A stretch of 64,000 bases of DNA from Lachnospiraceae bacterium (GTDB lineage Bacteria; Bacillota; Clostridia; Lachnospirales; Lachnospiraceae): positions 1 through 64,000 of the forward strand of contig JAIKZQ010000006.1 in NCBI GenBank assembly GCA_024682075.1, given 5' to 3'. The notes beneath the pieces were generated by a model. That model was not told where the DNA came from and searched no databases. It saw only the letters and a program-made list of their open reading frames with translations. The position numbers and the translations under genes are program-made. Below, piece by piece: positions 7,928 to 17,218 of the stretch; the stretch's first letter is position 1, and every line of letters starts with the position of its first letter.

Positions 7928-9358
7928 GTGACAGACGCGATAAGGGTGCGGAACCGTCTTTTCGGCAGCCGCAAATTCTATATACACACACTTTCGATCG
8001 CAATACCGATAATGCTGCAGTCTCTCATACAGAGCATGGTATCGCTTATCGACAATTTCATGGTATCCGGACTCGGGGATATCTGCATGTCCGGTGTTAA
8101 TGTTGCCGGGCAGGTACTGTTCGTTTTCTTTGTATATCTCAATGCGATATGCATGGCCGGCGGAATTTTCATGACGCAGTATTTCGGGGCTAAAGATCCC
8201 GAAGGCATGAAACAGGCATTCAGGTTCAAGCTACTGATGGGACTTGTGGCATTTGCTCCTTTTGTCCTTGTGTGTCTTGTTTTCCCCAGACAGGTGCTCT
8301 CACTCATGCTCATCGGAAATACCGATGCCTCTCTGATACTTGATCAGGCAGTAGGTTATATCAGGATAGCATTCTTCATGGGACTCCCTATGACATTTTC
8401 ACTTTGCATCGCTACCTCACTCAGGGACCTCGGTGAAGTAAAAAGTCCTCTCGTTGTCACGATAATCGCAACTCTTACCAATACATTTTTCAACTATTGC
8501 CTGATCTACGGAAATCTCGGATTCCCCAGACTTGAAGTAAGGGGAGCTGCGATTGCGACAGTCATTGCAAGAAGCGTTGAGGTGATCATCTTTCTGGGGA
8601 TCTACATGAAGAGAAAACCTGACTTCATGATAGGTTTTAGGAATGCATTTAAGCTGGACGGAAAACTCTTCCTGAAGATGCTCCGTAAGGGATCGCTGGT
8701 TCTTTTCTGCGAGATGGTATGGGTGTTTTCCGAAACTGTCACGACTGCGATCTATAACGGAAGAGGCGGAGCTGATGTCGTGTCGGGAATGGCCTCGAGC
8801 TTTGCGATAGCTAATCTGTTCTTCGTGGCTTTCGGCGGGATATATTCGGCGACCGGAGTCATCCTTGGCAAGACCCTCGGAATGGGAGAACTGGAAGAAG
8901 CGCGTAAAGAGAAAACATGGCTCTTGTCGGGCTCCGCGGTTTTCGGGATCATGATGACGGTTTTCGGTTTGTCCACGACCTTGCTCATTCCTGTCGTGTT
9001 CGGAAAACTGAGCGTCGGAGCTCTTCTCATCTGCAGAAGAATGGTCATTCTGATGTCAATCTTCATGCCGGTATGGGTGTATATGAATTCGCAGACTGCA
9101 GTCGCCAGGGCGGGCGGTGATACTGCAATGGGCGCCATAGCCGATTCCCTCATTACTATCTTTGTAATGATGCCAATGCTATTTGTGCTGGCTTTTTTTA
9201 CATCCATAGGACCGGTCGGGATGTATATGGGAGTCAAGCTGCTTGACATAGTGAAGGTCATCGCATTCCAGATCTGGCTGAAAAAAGAAAGATGGCTGAA
9301 GAACCTTGCGAAGCAGGAAGTGCCGGAGAAAGCTGAAGAAGCTATAACAGAACAATAA
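7928..9358 (+). CDS. MATE family efflux transporter
   Basis: 476-aa integral membrane protein with about 12 helices and the two-fold MATE organisation; family-like features include MLQSLIQSMVSLIDNFMVS at the N-terminus and an internal repeat beginning near residue 240. MATE proteins export cationic drugs, dyes or metabolites using Na+ or H+ gradients; the substrate here is unknown. The start is GTG at 7928, chosen because TTGGAG precedes it and no ATG is available nearby. It lies immediately behind a terminator-like hairpin, so expression may be attenuated. Its acidic C-terminal tail (EEAITEQ) is echoed out of frame just after the stop. Confidence 0.88.
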   Translation: MTDAIRVRNRLFGSRKFYIHTLSIAIPIMLQSLIQSMVSLIDNFMVSGLGDICMSGVNVAGQVLFVFFVYLNAICMAGGIFMTQYFGAKDPEGMKQAFRFKLLMGLVAFAPFVLVCLVFPRQVLSLMLIGNTDASLILDQAVGYIRIAFFMGLPMTFSLCIATSLRDLGEVKSPLVVTIIATLTNTFFNYCLIYGNLGFPRLEVRGAAIATVIARSVEVIIFLGIYMKRKPDFMIGFRNAFKLDGKLFLKMLRKGSLVLFCEMVWVFSETVTTAIYNGRGGADVVSGMASSFAIANLFFVAFGGIYSATGVILGKTLGMGELEEARKEKTWLLSGSAVFGIMMTVFGLSTTLLIPVVFGKLSVGALLICRRMVILMSIFMPVWVYMNSQTAVARAGGDTAMGAIADSLITIFVMMPMLFVLAFFTSIGPVGMYMGVKLLDIVKVIAFQIWLKKERWLKNLAKQEVPEKAEEAITEQ

Positions 9359-9423
9359 CACAACAGACTGAGGAAACAATAGCAGATCAGACAGAAGAAA
9401 TGATTACGGAACAGGGCTGAGAG

Positions 9424-10647
9424 ATGACTGAGAAATTATATGAGAAAAACAGCTATCTGAAAGAATGTGAAACCAGTGTGACGGAGTGTGTATGCGAAGG
9501 TGATGCGACATACATAAAGCTCAGGCAGACGATCTTTTTTCCGGAGGAGGGAGGCCAGTATTCCGACACCGGAGTGATATGTCATGACGGCAGGACTGTT
9601 CATGTGCTGAAAGGAGAACTGACCTGCACGGCATCCGAAGGGGAACCGGACATAAGATATCTTGTCGATGAAGCAATTGACGAAGGAACATGTGTAAAAT
9701 GCATCCTCGACTGGGACACCAGATTTTCGCGGATGCAGAATCACAGCGGTGAGCATATCGTTTCGGGACTCATTCATAATCTGCACGGTTATGACAATAT
9801 AGGTTTTCATCTCAGTGATGATGAGCCTGTGACTCTGACCGTGAACGGCAAGCTGAATGCGGATCAGATAAGAGTGATCGAGCAGAAGGCTAACGAAGCG
9901 GTTTATGCCAACCTTCCGATAACCGATACATATCCTTCAAAAGAAAAAGCTGCATGTACAGTCTACAGGAGCAAGATAGAAATTGCGGGACAGGTCAGGC
10001 TCATTACTATCGGAGATGTTGCGGATCCTCTTGATGTATGCGCATGCTGTGCGCCTCATGTCAGTATGACCGGCGCCATCGGCATCATCAAAGTGATCGC
10101 CTCAGCAGGCATTAAGGAAGGAACACAGCTTCAGATCCTGTGTGGCAGAAGGGCACTTGAATTTATTGAGAAAAGCATTGATGCACTTGAGAGCATTGCC
10201 AGGAGTTTTTCAACACACAGGGACAATGTGCCTGAACTTGTACAAAGACTGAGGGAAGAGAACAGGTCGCTGAATTCGAGGTTTGCCGAGCTGGCCGTTA
10301 GATCGATCATTGATTCAATCCGTGAAGGCAAGGAGAATAATGAAAGCGGAGGATGTATCTTCACCGATACCGATCTTTCGCCTGCATCAATGAAGAATAT
10401 CTTTAATGAGCTTGTCACATTGAGGAAAGGTTTTGTGGGACTTTTTGTCGGAAGTGATGAAGAAGGATACAGGTATTATGCAGGCGGACAGGATAAGGAT
10501 GCACGTGAACTTGCAAAGGTCATGAGGGAGAAGCTTGATTCAAAAGGCGGCGGATCTGCAGAAATGATACAGGGTAAAGTATCTGCAGCTCAGCGTGTGA
10601 TAGAAGAGCTGTTTGCGGAACTTAACGTAAAAACCGGGATGGAGTGA
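9424..10647 (+). CDS. Alanyl-tRNA editing protein (AlaX-like, long form)
   Basis: 407-aa stand-alone relative of the alanyl-tRNA synthetase editing region, expected to hydrolyse Ser- or Gly-tRNA(Ala). Zinc-binding motifs are visible as HSGEH (around residue 106) and CACCAPH (around residue 205). The C-terminal part, including CIFTDTDLS and a glycine-rich RYYAGGQDKDARELAK stretch, resembles the DHHA1 domain of AlaRS. There is no aminoacylation domain. It starts with ATG at 9424 in the context GAGAGATG. Its last codons form the left arm of a terminator. Confidence 0.85.
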   Translation: MTEKLYEKNSYLKECETSVTECVCEGDATYIKLRQTIFFPEEGGQYSDTGVICHDGRTVHVLKGELTCTASEGEPDIRYLVDEAIDEGTCVKCILDWDTRFSRMQNHSGEHIVSGLIHNLHGYDNIGFHLSDDEPVTLTVNGKLNADQIRVIEQKANEAVYANLPITDTYPSKEKAACTVYRSKIEIAGQVRLITIGDVADPLDVCACCAPHVSMTGAIGIIKVIASAGIKEGTQLQILCGRRALEFIEKSIDALESIARSFSTHRDNVPELVQRLREENRSLNSRFAELAVRSIIDSIREGKENNESGGCIFTDTDLSPASMKNIFNELVTLRKGFVGLFVGSDEEGYRYYAGGQDKDARELAKVMREKLDSKGGGSAEMIQGKVSAAQRVIEELFAELNVKTGME

Positions 10648-10663
10648 ACCATCCCGGTTTTGC
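10630..10663. terminator. Bidirectional terminator overlapping a stop codon
   Basis: Stem AAAACCGGGATGG/CCATCCCGGTTTT (10630-10642 with 10649-10661). The left arm lies inside the AlaX-like gene. A/T-tracts on both sides let it serve the converging XRE gene as well. Confidence 0.85.
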
Positions 10664-10670
10664 TTTGAAT

Positions 10671-10904
10671 TTATTCACGGTCTGAAGCGGGTTCCGCATT
10701 CGGATCGTATTCAAGAATGTCGCCCGGCTGACAGGTGAGTGTTTCGCATATCGCTTCAAGAGTTGAGAACCTTATGGCGCTTATCTTGCCGGTCTTTATC
10801 TTGGAGAGGTTGACATTGGATACGCCTACTTTTTCGGACAGTTCATTGAGGCTAATTTTTCTGTCTGCCATCACGCGGTCTAATCTGAGTATTATCTTTC
10901 CCAT
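10671..10904 (-). CDS. XRE-family (Cro/CI-type) regulator
   Basis: 77-aa helix-turn-helix protein with an almost minimal XRE domain: ISLNELSEKVGVSNVNLSKI is the HTH core, followed by FSTLEAICETLTCQPGDILEY, typical of the YozG-like group. GGAGGTGGCAAT precedes the ATG. It lies 12 bases after a DUF2975 membrane gene, an arrangement seen often in Firmicutes and presumed to link a membrane sensor and a regulator. It probably autoregulates through the two 19-bp palindromes upstream of the operon (11519-11594). Confidence 0.88.
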   Translation of the reverse strand: MGKIILRLDRVMADRKISLNELSEKVGVSNVNLSKIKTGKISAIRFSTLEAICETLTCQPGDILEYDPNAEPASDRE

Positions 10905-10916
10905 ATTGCCACCTCC

Positions 10917-11474
10917 TTAAAGTGTCTCGTCAATCTCGGTCTGAAGGGCGGCACCGTATTCAAACATCGAATGGATACAGAACAGTATGAGTGCGGTGAT
11001 CACTCCGAAACCGATCGAAAGAGTGAGGAATGAGGTGATGGTGATCACAATGAAGGTTACCTTAAGCTGTTTCAGGCACTTTTCGGAGAAGGGATTGTTT
11101 TCTCTGAGCACGATAGTGAACATCTTCTTGATGAAAATCAGGATCACACCTACCATTGCACAGGTACATGCTGCGACCATGCAGGTGATCCCGAGGGGGT
11201 GTGCATAGTCATCTGCGGGGAAATAATCCTGAAGAGAGACACAGAGCTCAAAAATTCCGTGATACTGAAGATCGGTGTTGATATCAAGATATCCTTTTTC
11301 AATGCCCTCGAGGATCTGGGGATTGACTTCATTTGCCGAGGCGAAGAGATATGCTCCACCGATAAATGCAATGACCGTACCGACGATTACCATGATCTGC
11401 ACGACGGCAACCACTTTGCTTGCTACGTTACAGCGCTTCTTTAATGTTTCAAGTTTTTTGTTCTGTTCGTTCAT
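10917..11474 (-). CDS. DUF2975 membrane protein
   Basis: 185-aa membrane protein with four predicted helices: about residues 18-45, 95-117 and two between 133 and 172. The PFSEKCLKQLK segment between the second and third helices is typical of DUF2975. Function is unknown; such genes nearly always precede a small XRE regulator, as here. GGAGGAACATC gives a good ribosome site for the ATG at 11474. It is transcribed from a consensus promoter flanked by palindromes. Confidence 0.85.
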   Translation of the reverse strand: MNEQNKKLETLKKRCNVASKVVAVVQIMVIVGTVIAFIGGAYLFASANEVNPQILEGIEKGYLDINTDLQYHGIFELCVSLQDYFPADDYAHPLGITCMVAACTCAMVGVILIFIKKMFTIVLRENNPFSEKCLKQLKVTFIVITITSFLTLSIGFGVITALILFCIHSMFEYGAALQTEIDETL

Positions 11475-11518
11475 GATGTTCCTCCATTGGTTTTAAATTG
11501 TTTCGATGTCATTAAATA

Positions 11519-11537
11519 TTTAACGTTTATCGTTAAA
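11519..11537. promoter_or_regulatory. Palindromic operator 1 (over transcription start)
   Basis: Perfect inverted repeat TTTAACG-N5-CGTTAAA. It sits immediately downstream of the -10 of the minus-strand DUF2975/XRE promoter, covering the expected start point, where binding would repress. Confidence 0.65.
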
Positions 11538-11540
11538 CAT

Positions 11541-11569
11541 ACTATAACAATCGATAAAACGTTTGTCAA
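11541..11569 (-). promoter_or_regulatory. Consensus SigA promoter of DUF2975-XRE operon
   Basis: On the minus strand a -35 TTGACA (11569-11564), 17-base spacer and -10 TATAGT (11546-11541). This is close to the ideal housekeeping promoter and implies that strong repression is needed. Confidence 0.8.
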
Positions 11570-11575
11570 CAATTT

Positions 11576-11594
11576 TTTAATGAAAAACATTAAA
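11576..11594. promoter_or_regulatory. Palindromic operator 2 (upstream of -35)
   Basis: Perfect inverted repeat TTTAATG-N5-CATTAAA with the same 7-5-7 layout as operator 1, just upstream of the -35. The pair suggests a dimeric regulator, most simply the XRE protein of this operon, binding both sides of the promoter. Confidence 0.6.
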
Positions 11595-11737
11595 TTATTT
11601 ACGAAAGAGGATATTTCCCCTATGAGCCGACTTAATAAAATGGTAAATCGCTTGCCCGGACAGGCTTGAGTATTCGCTCTTTTCGGGCTTCGGGTGTATA
11701 GTTTAAAGGTAAAGAACGAAAGACCGGATGGGATCAT

Positions 11738-14098
11738 ATGCTGGATAAAGAAAAACTTAAAAAAGAAAATAAGGTATCGGGAAGCGGGATCAAAAACTTT
11801 TTCATGTCCCTGAGACAGTCGATATTTGTCGGCGAGCGGCTTGAGAGAAATCTTAAAGCCATAACAGCCATGGGAGTTGTTGTGTCGATCGGTGGATTTA
11901 TCATGACTCTTCTTAATATCTTTCAGAAGAAGGGATTTGTCACACTCACCACGGCTGCGATCATTTTCTTCGGCCTGTTCATTGTATATGGGATAAAAGT
12001 CCTGAGAAACAGAAGACTGGTAAGCATATCCATTTTTGTCTTTTCGCTTGCGGTATTTGCTTACTACAGCATATCCGGAGTCAACGAAGGCTTTGCCATA
12101 CTCTGGACTCTTTTGATGCCGGTTGCCATAAGCTTTCTGATAGGAGCGTTATACGGCATTTCTCTTTCCGCAATTTTGGAAGTCTTGTTCATTGTGCTGT
12201 TCTGGACTCCGATACGCGCACAGATGGCACCTCACTATACCGAGACATTCATGAACAGATTTCCGCTGCTTTATCTGGTGGGAATCTTCCTGAACCTTCT
12301 TGCGGTAAGCAGTTACCATATCTCCACTTTGTCTGAGATCGAATATGAGAAGAGGCTGAAGGAAGCAGCTGAAGCTGCAATTGCCGCAGACAAAGCTAAG
12401 AGCCGATTCCTTGCACAGATGTCGCATGAGATCAGGACGCCGATCAATGCGGTTCTCGGAATGAATGAGATGATCATCCGTGAGGCCGGGGATGAGGTCA
12501 TAAGGGATTATGCGGATGACATACAGGTGGCAGGTAAGAATCTTTTATCCATCATCAACACGATCCTCGATTTTTCCAAGATAGAAGACGGCAAGATGGA
12601 GATCATTCCGGTTGAGTATGATCTTGCTTCTGTGCTGAATAATCTCATCAACTCGATAGCGGCCAGGGCAAAGGCCAAGCATCTGGATTTCAACGTGGAT
12701 GTGGACGAAAGCCTTCCGGTGACATTATACGGAGATGATGTGCGAGTTTCCCAGGTTGTGATAAATCTTCTGACCAACGCGGTCAAGTATACCGAGACAG
12801 GCAGTATACGGCTCAGCATAAAAGAAGTATCGAGGGATGAAGAAAACATCCTGATCGAAACATGTGTCAGCGATACGGGAATAGGCATCCGGAGCGAGGA
12901 CATGGATAAGCTTTTCGAATCATTCGGAAGACTTGATGAGAAAAGAAACCGCGGAATCGAGGGCACGGGACTTGGAATGGCCATTGTCGTGAAACTGCTC
13001 GAGATGATGGACAGCACACTGAAGGTTGAGAGCGAATACGGAAAAGGCTCAAGTTTTTCTTTTGTCCTGAAGCAGAAGATAGTGAATCCCGAACCTGTTG
13101 GAGACTACACGGAAAGATTCGTAAGAAGCAGCAGGCAGGTGCAGAACAGCAGGTATCTGTATGCGCCGGAAGCAAAAGTGCTGGTTGTGGATGATAACGA
13201 GATGAACTGCAAGGTTGCCGGGAATCTCATGAAAAAGAACGGCATCGTTCCCGACTTTGCATTTTCAGGCGAAGAGTGCATCGATAAGATCCGGAACAGG
13301 TTCTATCATATAGTTTTTCTGGATCATATGATGCCGAAGATGGATGGAATTGAAACGCTTCAGATCCTTCGGGAAAGGAATCTGATACCTGACGGCATGA
13401 AGATCATCGTACTGACTGCCAATGCGGTTGTTGGGGCGAAGGATAATTATCTGGAAGCCGGTTTCGACGATTATCTGTCAAAGCCAATCGAAATTGATGA
13501 ACTGGAAGAAAAACTTGCCAAGTTTCTTCCGGAGGAACTGGCCGAATGGAAGCGTGACGGCAGAGAAGATGAGGTGCTTGAATTTAAGCCTCCCGAAGGT
13601 GAAGTGATGGAATTTGCTCCATCCGATGACGGAGTGATGGAATTTGCACCGTCGGATGATAGAGATATCCTGGAATTCTCACCTGCCGATGATGCGGACA
13701 GGAACCGCACTGATTCCGAAAGCACGGATGAACTCGTGCACGCACTTGAGGAAATGGGGCTTGATACGGAGGCGGCGCTTCGCTACTGTGCCGGTGATAA
13801 GATTTTTTACAGGGAAATGACTGAAGAATTCATATCAACATCCGCAACCAAAAGCGTTCAGCTGGAAAACTACCATAAAGCCATGGACCTGAAGGAATAT
13901 AAGACGTTGGTCCATTCCATAAAAAGTTCCGCAAAGACGATCGGGGCCGGGGAACTTTCCGAAGAAGCAAGAAAGCTTGAAACAGCTTCTGCCGAAGGGA
14001 ATTCTGAATATGTTAAGGCTCATCACGATGAATTTATCGGTGATTATTTTGCACTGTGCGGCGAGATGAAGACATTGCTGAACAGATACAGAACCTGA
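11738..14098 (+). CDS. Membrane hybrid histidine kinase with receiver and Hpt
   Basis: 786-aa multi-step phosphorelay protein. About six membrane helices (residues 42-193) and a short coiled linker lead to HisKA with phospho-acceptor H230 in FLAQMSHEIRTP, then HATPase_c (DTGIGI, GTGLGMA), a receiver (VLVVDDNE, FLDHMMPKMDG, KP) and a C-terminal Hpt domain (HSIKSSAKTIGAGEL). Between receiver and Hpt is an acidic linker with tandem copies of VMEFAPSDD. No periplasmic sensor domain is seen, so the stimulus may be sensed in the membrane. No DNA-binding response regulator is adjacent. Confidence 0.9.
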   Translation: MLDKEKLKKENKVSGSGIKNFFMSLRQSIFVGERLERNLKAITAMGVVVSIGGFIMTLLNIFQKKGFVTLTTAAIIFFGLFIVYGIKVLRNRRLVSISIFVFSLAVFAYYSISGVNEGFAILWTLLMPVAISFLIGALYGISLSAILEVLFIVLFWTPIRAQMAPHYTETFMNRFPLLYLVGIFLNLLAVSSYHISTLSEIEYEKRLKEAAEAAIAADKAKSRFLAQMSHEIRTPINAVLGMNEMIIREAGDEVIRDYADDIQVAGKNLLSIINTILDFSKIEDGKMEIIPVEYDLASVLNNLINSIAARAKAKHLDFNVDVDESLPVTLYGDDVRVSQVVINLLTNAVKYTETGSIRLSIKEVSRDEENILIETCVSDTGIGIRSEDMDKLFESFGRLDEKRNRGIEGTGLGMAIVVKLLEMMDSTLKVESEYGKGSSFSFVLKQKIVNPEPVGDYTERFVRSSRQVQNSRYLYAPEAKVLVVDDNEMNCKVAGNLMKKNGIVPDFAFSGEECIDKIRNRFYHIVFLDHMMPKMDGIETLQILRERNLIPDGMKIIVLTANAVVGAKDNYLEAGFDDYLSKPIEIDELEEKLAKFLPEELAEWKRDGREDEVLEFKPPEGEVMEFAPSDDGVMEFAPSDDRDILEFSPADDADRNRTDSESTDELVHALEEMGLDTEAALRYCAGDKIFYREMTEEFISTSATKSVQLENYHKAMDLKEYKTLVHSIKSSAKTIGAGELSEEARKLETASAEGNSEYVKAHHDEFIGDYFALCGEMKTLLNRYRT

Positions 14099-14171
14099 TG
14101 GAGGATGATCCTTTTTCTGAAAATAATCGTATGTCAGGTAAAATAGACTTATCTTATGTAATGAAAATTTG

Positions 14172-14208
14172 TGGAAAACACGGATTCAGTAAGATATAAT
14201 AATTTTAT
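14172..14208 (+). promoter_or_regulatory. Rubrerythrin promoter with PerR-box-like palindrome
   Basis: A -35-like TGGAAA (14172-14177), 17-base spacer and perfect TATAAT (14195-14200). Bases 14194-14208 match 11 of the 14 defined positions of the PerR box TTATAATNATTATAA and cover the -10, a repressor position. Peroxide control of rubrerythrin by PerR is known in clostridia; here it is inferred. Confidence 0.45.
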
Positions 14209-14248
14209 GTCCTTGGATCAATCTATTTTTTACTTTAAGGAGGCATTT

Positions 14249-14917
14249 ATGGGAAAAACAGTTTGGAAATGCAGCGTCTGTGGCTACGAGTATGAAGGCG
14301 AGGAATTACCGGCAGACTTTTCATGTCCTACATGCAAGGCACCTGCCGAAAAATTTGAAAAGGTAGAGACTGAAAGCGCAAAGAATCCTTATGCGGGAAC
14401 CAAGACAGAGCAGAACCTCAAGGATGCATTTGCGGGTGAATCACAGGCCAGAAACAAGTACACATATTTTGCTTCCGTTGCTAAGAAGAACGGATATGAG
14501 CAGATCGCCGCTCTTTTCCTTAAGACAGCTGAGAATGAGAAGGAGCATGCAAAGCTCTGGTTCAAGGCACTCGGCGGCATAGGTACAACCGAGGAGAACC
14601 TCCTTGCTGCAGCAGAGGGAGAGAATCACGAGTGGACCGATATGTACGAAAGAATGGCCAAAGAGGCCGATGAGGAAGGCTTCCACGATCTTGCCGAGCA
14701 GTTCAGGGGCGTAGCAGCGATCGAGAAGATGCATGAAGAGCGTTACCGTAAACTGCTTGAGAATGTCAAGGCAATGGAAGTGTTCAAGAAGTCCGGTGTC
14801 ACCGTATGGGAGTGCCGTAACTGTGGTCATATAGTCGTAGGAACCGAAGCCCCCGATGTGTGCCCTGTATGTAAGCATCCGCAGAGCTTCTTCGAAGTTC
14901 ATGAGGATAATTTCTGA
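14249..14917 (+). CDS. rbr: Rubrerythrin with two rubredoxin-like domains
   Basis: 222-aa peroxide-reducing protein. An N-terminal rubredoxin-like domain ([19 protein letters not shown]) is followed by a ferritin-like diiron domain with [25 protein letters not shown] and [10 protein letters not shown], and then a C-terminal rubredoxin-like domain ([17 protein letters not shown]). Carrying iron domains at both ends differs from the classic one-rubredoxin form and is common in anaerobic clostridia. AAGGAGG seven bases before 14249 decides this start over an earlier in-frame ATG at 14171. It detoxifies hydrogen peroxide using electrons from NAD(P)H via redox partners. Confidence 0.92.
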   Translation: MGKTVWKCSVCGYEYEGEELPADFSCPTCKAPAEKFEKVETESAKNPYAGTKTEQNLKDAFAGESQARNKYTYFASVAKKNGYEQIAALFLKTAENEKEHAKLWFKALGGIGTTEENLLAAAEGENHEWTDMYERMAKEADEEGFHDLAEQFRGVAAIEKMHEERYRKLLENVKAMEVFKKSGVTVWECRNCGHIVVGTEAPDVCPVCKHPQSFFEVHEDNF

Positions 14918-14944
14918 TCTGTATCGGGTTAGGGGGATAATAAC

Positions 14945-16951
14945 ATGTCAAAGTTTACCGGTTCGGTAAAGACCAAACTCATTTCCGTCATGTTGCTTGT
15001 CGCTATTGTTCCTGTTCTGATAACGACGATCATAACCTACAATTCTTCCACGACGAAAGCTCTTGAAGATTCAGAAGAGATGCTTTCATGGGAGTCATGG
15101 TATATCGAGGATATGTTTTCTTCGATCATCAACAAGAACATGATGGCTATACAGGCAGTCGCTATCTCGCCGACGGTCGTTGAGTATCTCAGCGGTGAGG
15201 ACACCACCAAAGGTGATGAGATCGCATCTTACCTTTATTATGTAGATGATGCGTTCGGCGACGGCAATACCATAGCTATTGCGGATGCATCCGGAATGCA
15301 GCTTTTCAGAACAGTCGGTAACTGTGTCGATGTTTCGGATCGTGAGTATTTCCAGCAGGCAATCGCCGGCAATAACTACGTCTCCAATGTTATCGTCAGC
15401 AAGTCCACAGGTACCAGGATAATCACCATCATCGTTCCCGTCCGCGGCAAGGACGGATCCATAATCGGAACTGTTCAGAGGAACTACGATCTGAATGCAC
15501 TCCATGATTTCCTTGCAGCCGAATCAGATCATGCATATATTGTCGACAGAGAAGGCACTCTTGCATCACATTCTCAGTTTGAAATCCAGGCCGGTGAAGA
15601 GACTCAGGATTATTCACATGAGCAGTTCCTGACCAATCCTCTGGCAGAGGGAGTTTATGAGGATGAGATAGACGGCGTTGACAGCCTTGTCGGATATGTC
15701 AGACTCGGTGAAGGCGATGCATCCGTCGATTATTTTGCAAGCGGATGGGCAGTCGTGTCAGTTAACACCATGGATGAGGCAGTCGGAGCCGCAAGAAGAT
15801 CCGCGATGATCTCTGTCGTTATTTCGTTCCTTCTGGTCGTGGCTGCAGGATTCATTTCCGTATTTATGGCACTCAGCTTCACCAGACCTGTAGAGGAAGT
15901 TAATAATGCGGTAGGCGATCTTGCAAACGGTAACTTTACCAAGATCACAAAGTTTACCGACCGCAGCGATGAGTTCGGAGCAATGGTCAATAATGTCAAT
16001 TCCGTTACCGAGAAACTTTCGGGAATCATCGGAGAGACCAAGTCGATGGCGGAGAGCCTTAAGGAATCCGGTAACTATCTTGCTGAAAGCGCATCCCAGG
16101 CTACCGAGGCATCCGGCCAGGTGTGCCAGGCTATCGATGACATAAGCCGCGGTTCGGTATCCCAGGCAGAGTCCGTTCAAAATGCAGCTGACAATACTAC
16201 CAGCATGGGCGGCAGCATTGATACCGTTAACAGCGAGGTTGATTCCCTCAACAACTACTCAAAGGCAATGCAGACTTCCTGCGATACCGCTATGGATGCA
16301 ATGAACGATCTGATCAAGCAGTCCGATCACGTTAATGCGTCTGTATCCGAGATTGATGCCGTTATCAAGGCTACCAATGATTCCGCTAACGAGATCAGCA
16401 AGTTCACTGCTACGATCCAGGAGATCGCAAGCCAGACCAATCTTCTTTCACTCAACGCATCGATCGAGGCTGCAAGAGCAGGAGAGATGGGCAAGGGCTT
16501 TGCGGTTGTTGCAGGTGAGATTGGAATCCTTGCACATCAGTCCGCTGACAGTGCAACCCAGATCAAATCCATCGTCGACAGACTCCTTTCGGATGTTGCA
16601 TCTTCCGTACAGGCTCTTTCAGAACTTAAGTCCAGTTTCGATGAGCAGACAGTCAAGCTCGGTACTACGAAAGACAACATGGGCGAGATGCTCGAAAATG
16701 TACGTAACGTATCTAAGAGTGCTGACAATATTGAAGTCAGAGTTGCCGAACTCAATAAGGCAAGAGAGACTCTCGATTCAATCATTGAGGATCTTTCAGC
16801 CATTTCCGAAGAAAACGCTGCATCCACCGAAGAGACCAATGCTTCGATGGAAGAGCTCAATGCAACATTCTCGCTTATATCCCAGTCAGCAGTCGATCTT
16901 CAGGATATTGCCAACAACCTGAATGACACGATCAGTTATTTCAAGGTATAA
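14945..16951 (+). CDS. Methyl-accepting chemotaxis protein (double Cache)
   Basis: 668-aa chemoreceptor. N-terminal membrane helix (about residues 12-30), a long extracellular dCache-like sensor domain to about residue 275 ([22 protein letters not shown] is the PAS-like core), second helix at about 280-303, HAMP, then a full signalling coiled coil with the hairpin tip [21 protein letters not shown]. The protein ends without a CheR pentapeptide tether. dCache receptors usually bind amino acids or other small organic ligands; the ligand here is unknown. AGGGGGATAATAAC precedes the ATG. Confidence 0.92.
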   Translation: MSKFTGSVKTKLISVMLLVAIVPVLITTIITYNSSTTKALEDSEEMLSWESWYIEDMFSSIINKNMMAIQAVAISPTVVEYLSGEDTTKGDEIASYLYYVDDAFGDGNTIAIADASGMQLFRTVGNCVDVSDREYFQQAIAGNNYVSNVIVSKSTGTRIITIIVPVRGKDGSIIGTVQRNYDLNALHDFLAAESDHAYIVDREGTLASHSQFEIQAGEETQDYSHEQFLTNPLAEGVYEDEIDGVDSLVGYVRLGEGDASVDYFASGWAVVSVNTMDEAVGAARRSAMISVVISFLLVVAAGFISVFMALSFTRPVEEVNNAVGDLANGNFTKITKFTDRSDEFGAMVNNVNSVTEKLSGIIGETKSMAESLKESGNYLAESASQATEASGQVCQAIDDISRGSVSQAESVQNAADNTTSMGGSIDTVNSEVDSLNNYSKAMQTSCDTAMDAMNDLIKQSDHVNASVSEIDAVIKATNDSANEISKFTATIQEIASQTNLLSLNASIEAARAGEMGKGFAVVAGEIGILAHQSADSATQIKSIVDRLLSDVASSVQALSELKSSFDEQTVKLGTTKDNMGEMLENVRNVSKSADNIEVRVAELNKARETLDSIIEDLSAISEENAASTEETNASMEELNATFSLISQSAVDLQDIANNLNDTISYFKV

Positions 16952-16986
16952 CCCGGATATTTAAACAGAAAAACAGCATTAATGAA

Positions 16987-17021
16987 AGCAGGGACCGTGA
17001 CCGGTCCCTGCTGTTTTATTT
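16987..17021 (+). terminator. Strong intrinsic terminator
   Basis: Perfect 11-bp stem AGCAGGGACCG/CGGTCCCTGCT with TGAC loop, followed by GTTTTATTT. Confidence 0.9.
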
Positions 17022-17132
17022 CATGGATCTTTTGTCGAATGGGAATATAAAAAACGGACAGACAGGCAGTCTGAACGGATGGGAAGAATTATCAGAATTT
17101 TTTGGGATATATAAGACAATTGCTTGAAAAAG

Positions 17133-17141
17133 TGATATAAT
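17133..17141 (+). promoter_or_regulatory. Extended -10 promoter of second chemoreceptor
   Basis: TGATATAAT is a perfect extended -10, about 78 bases before the ATG. The best -35 at 17 bp (AAGACA) is weak. Confidence 0.5.
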
Positions 17142-17218
17142 ACCAAGTGAATATTCAAAAGTGGTCTTATTCATATGGTCATGGAAGAATATATTATGAT
17201 TTTGCGGAGGTTTTACCA

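Noticed and set aside
14101..14120. Terminator after the hybrid kinase (GGATGATCC plus T-run)
   Set aside because: The stem is too short to be convincing.
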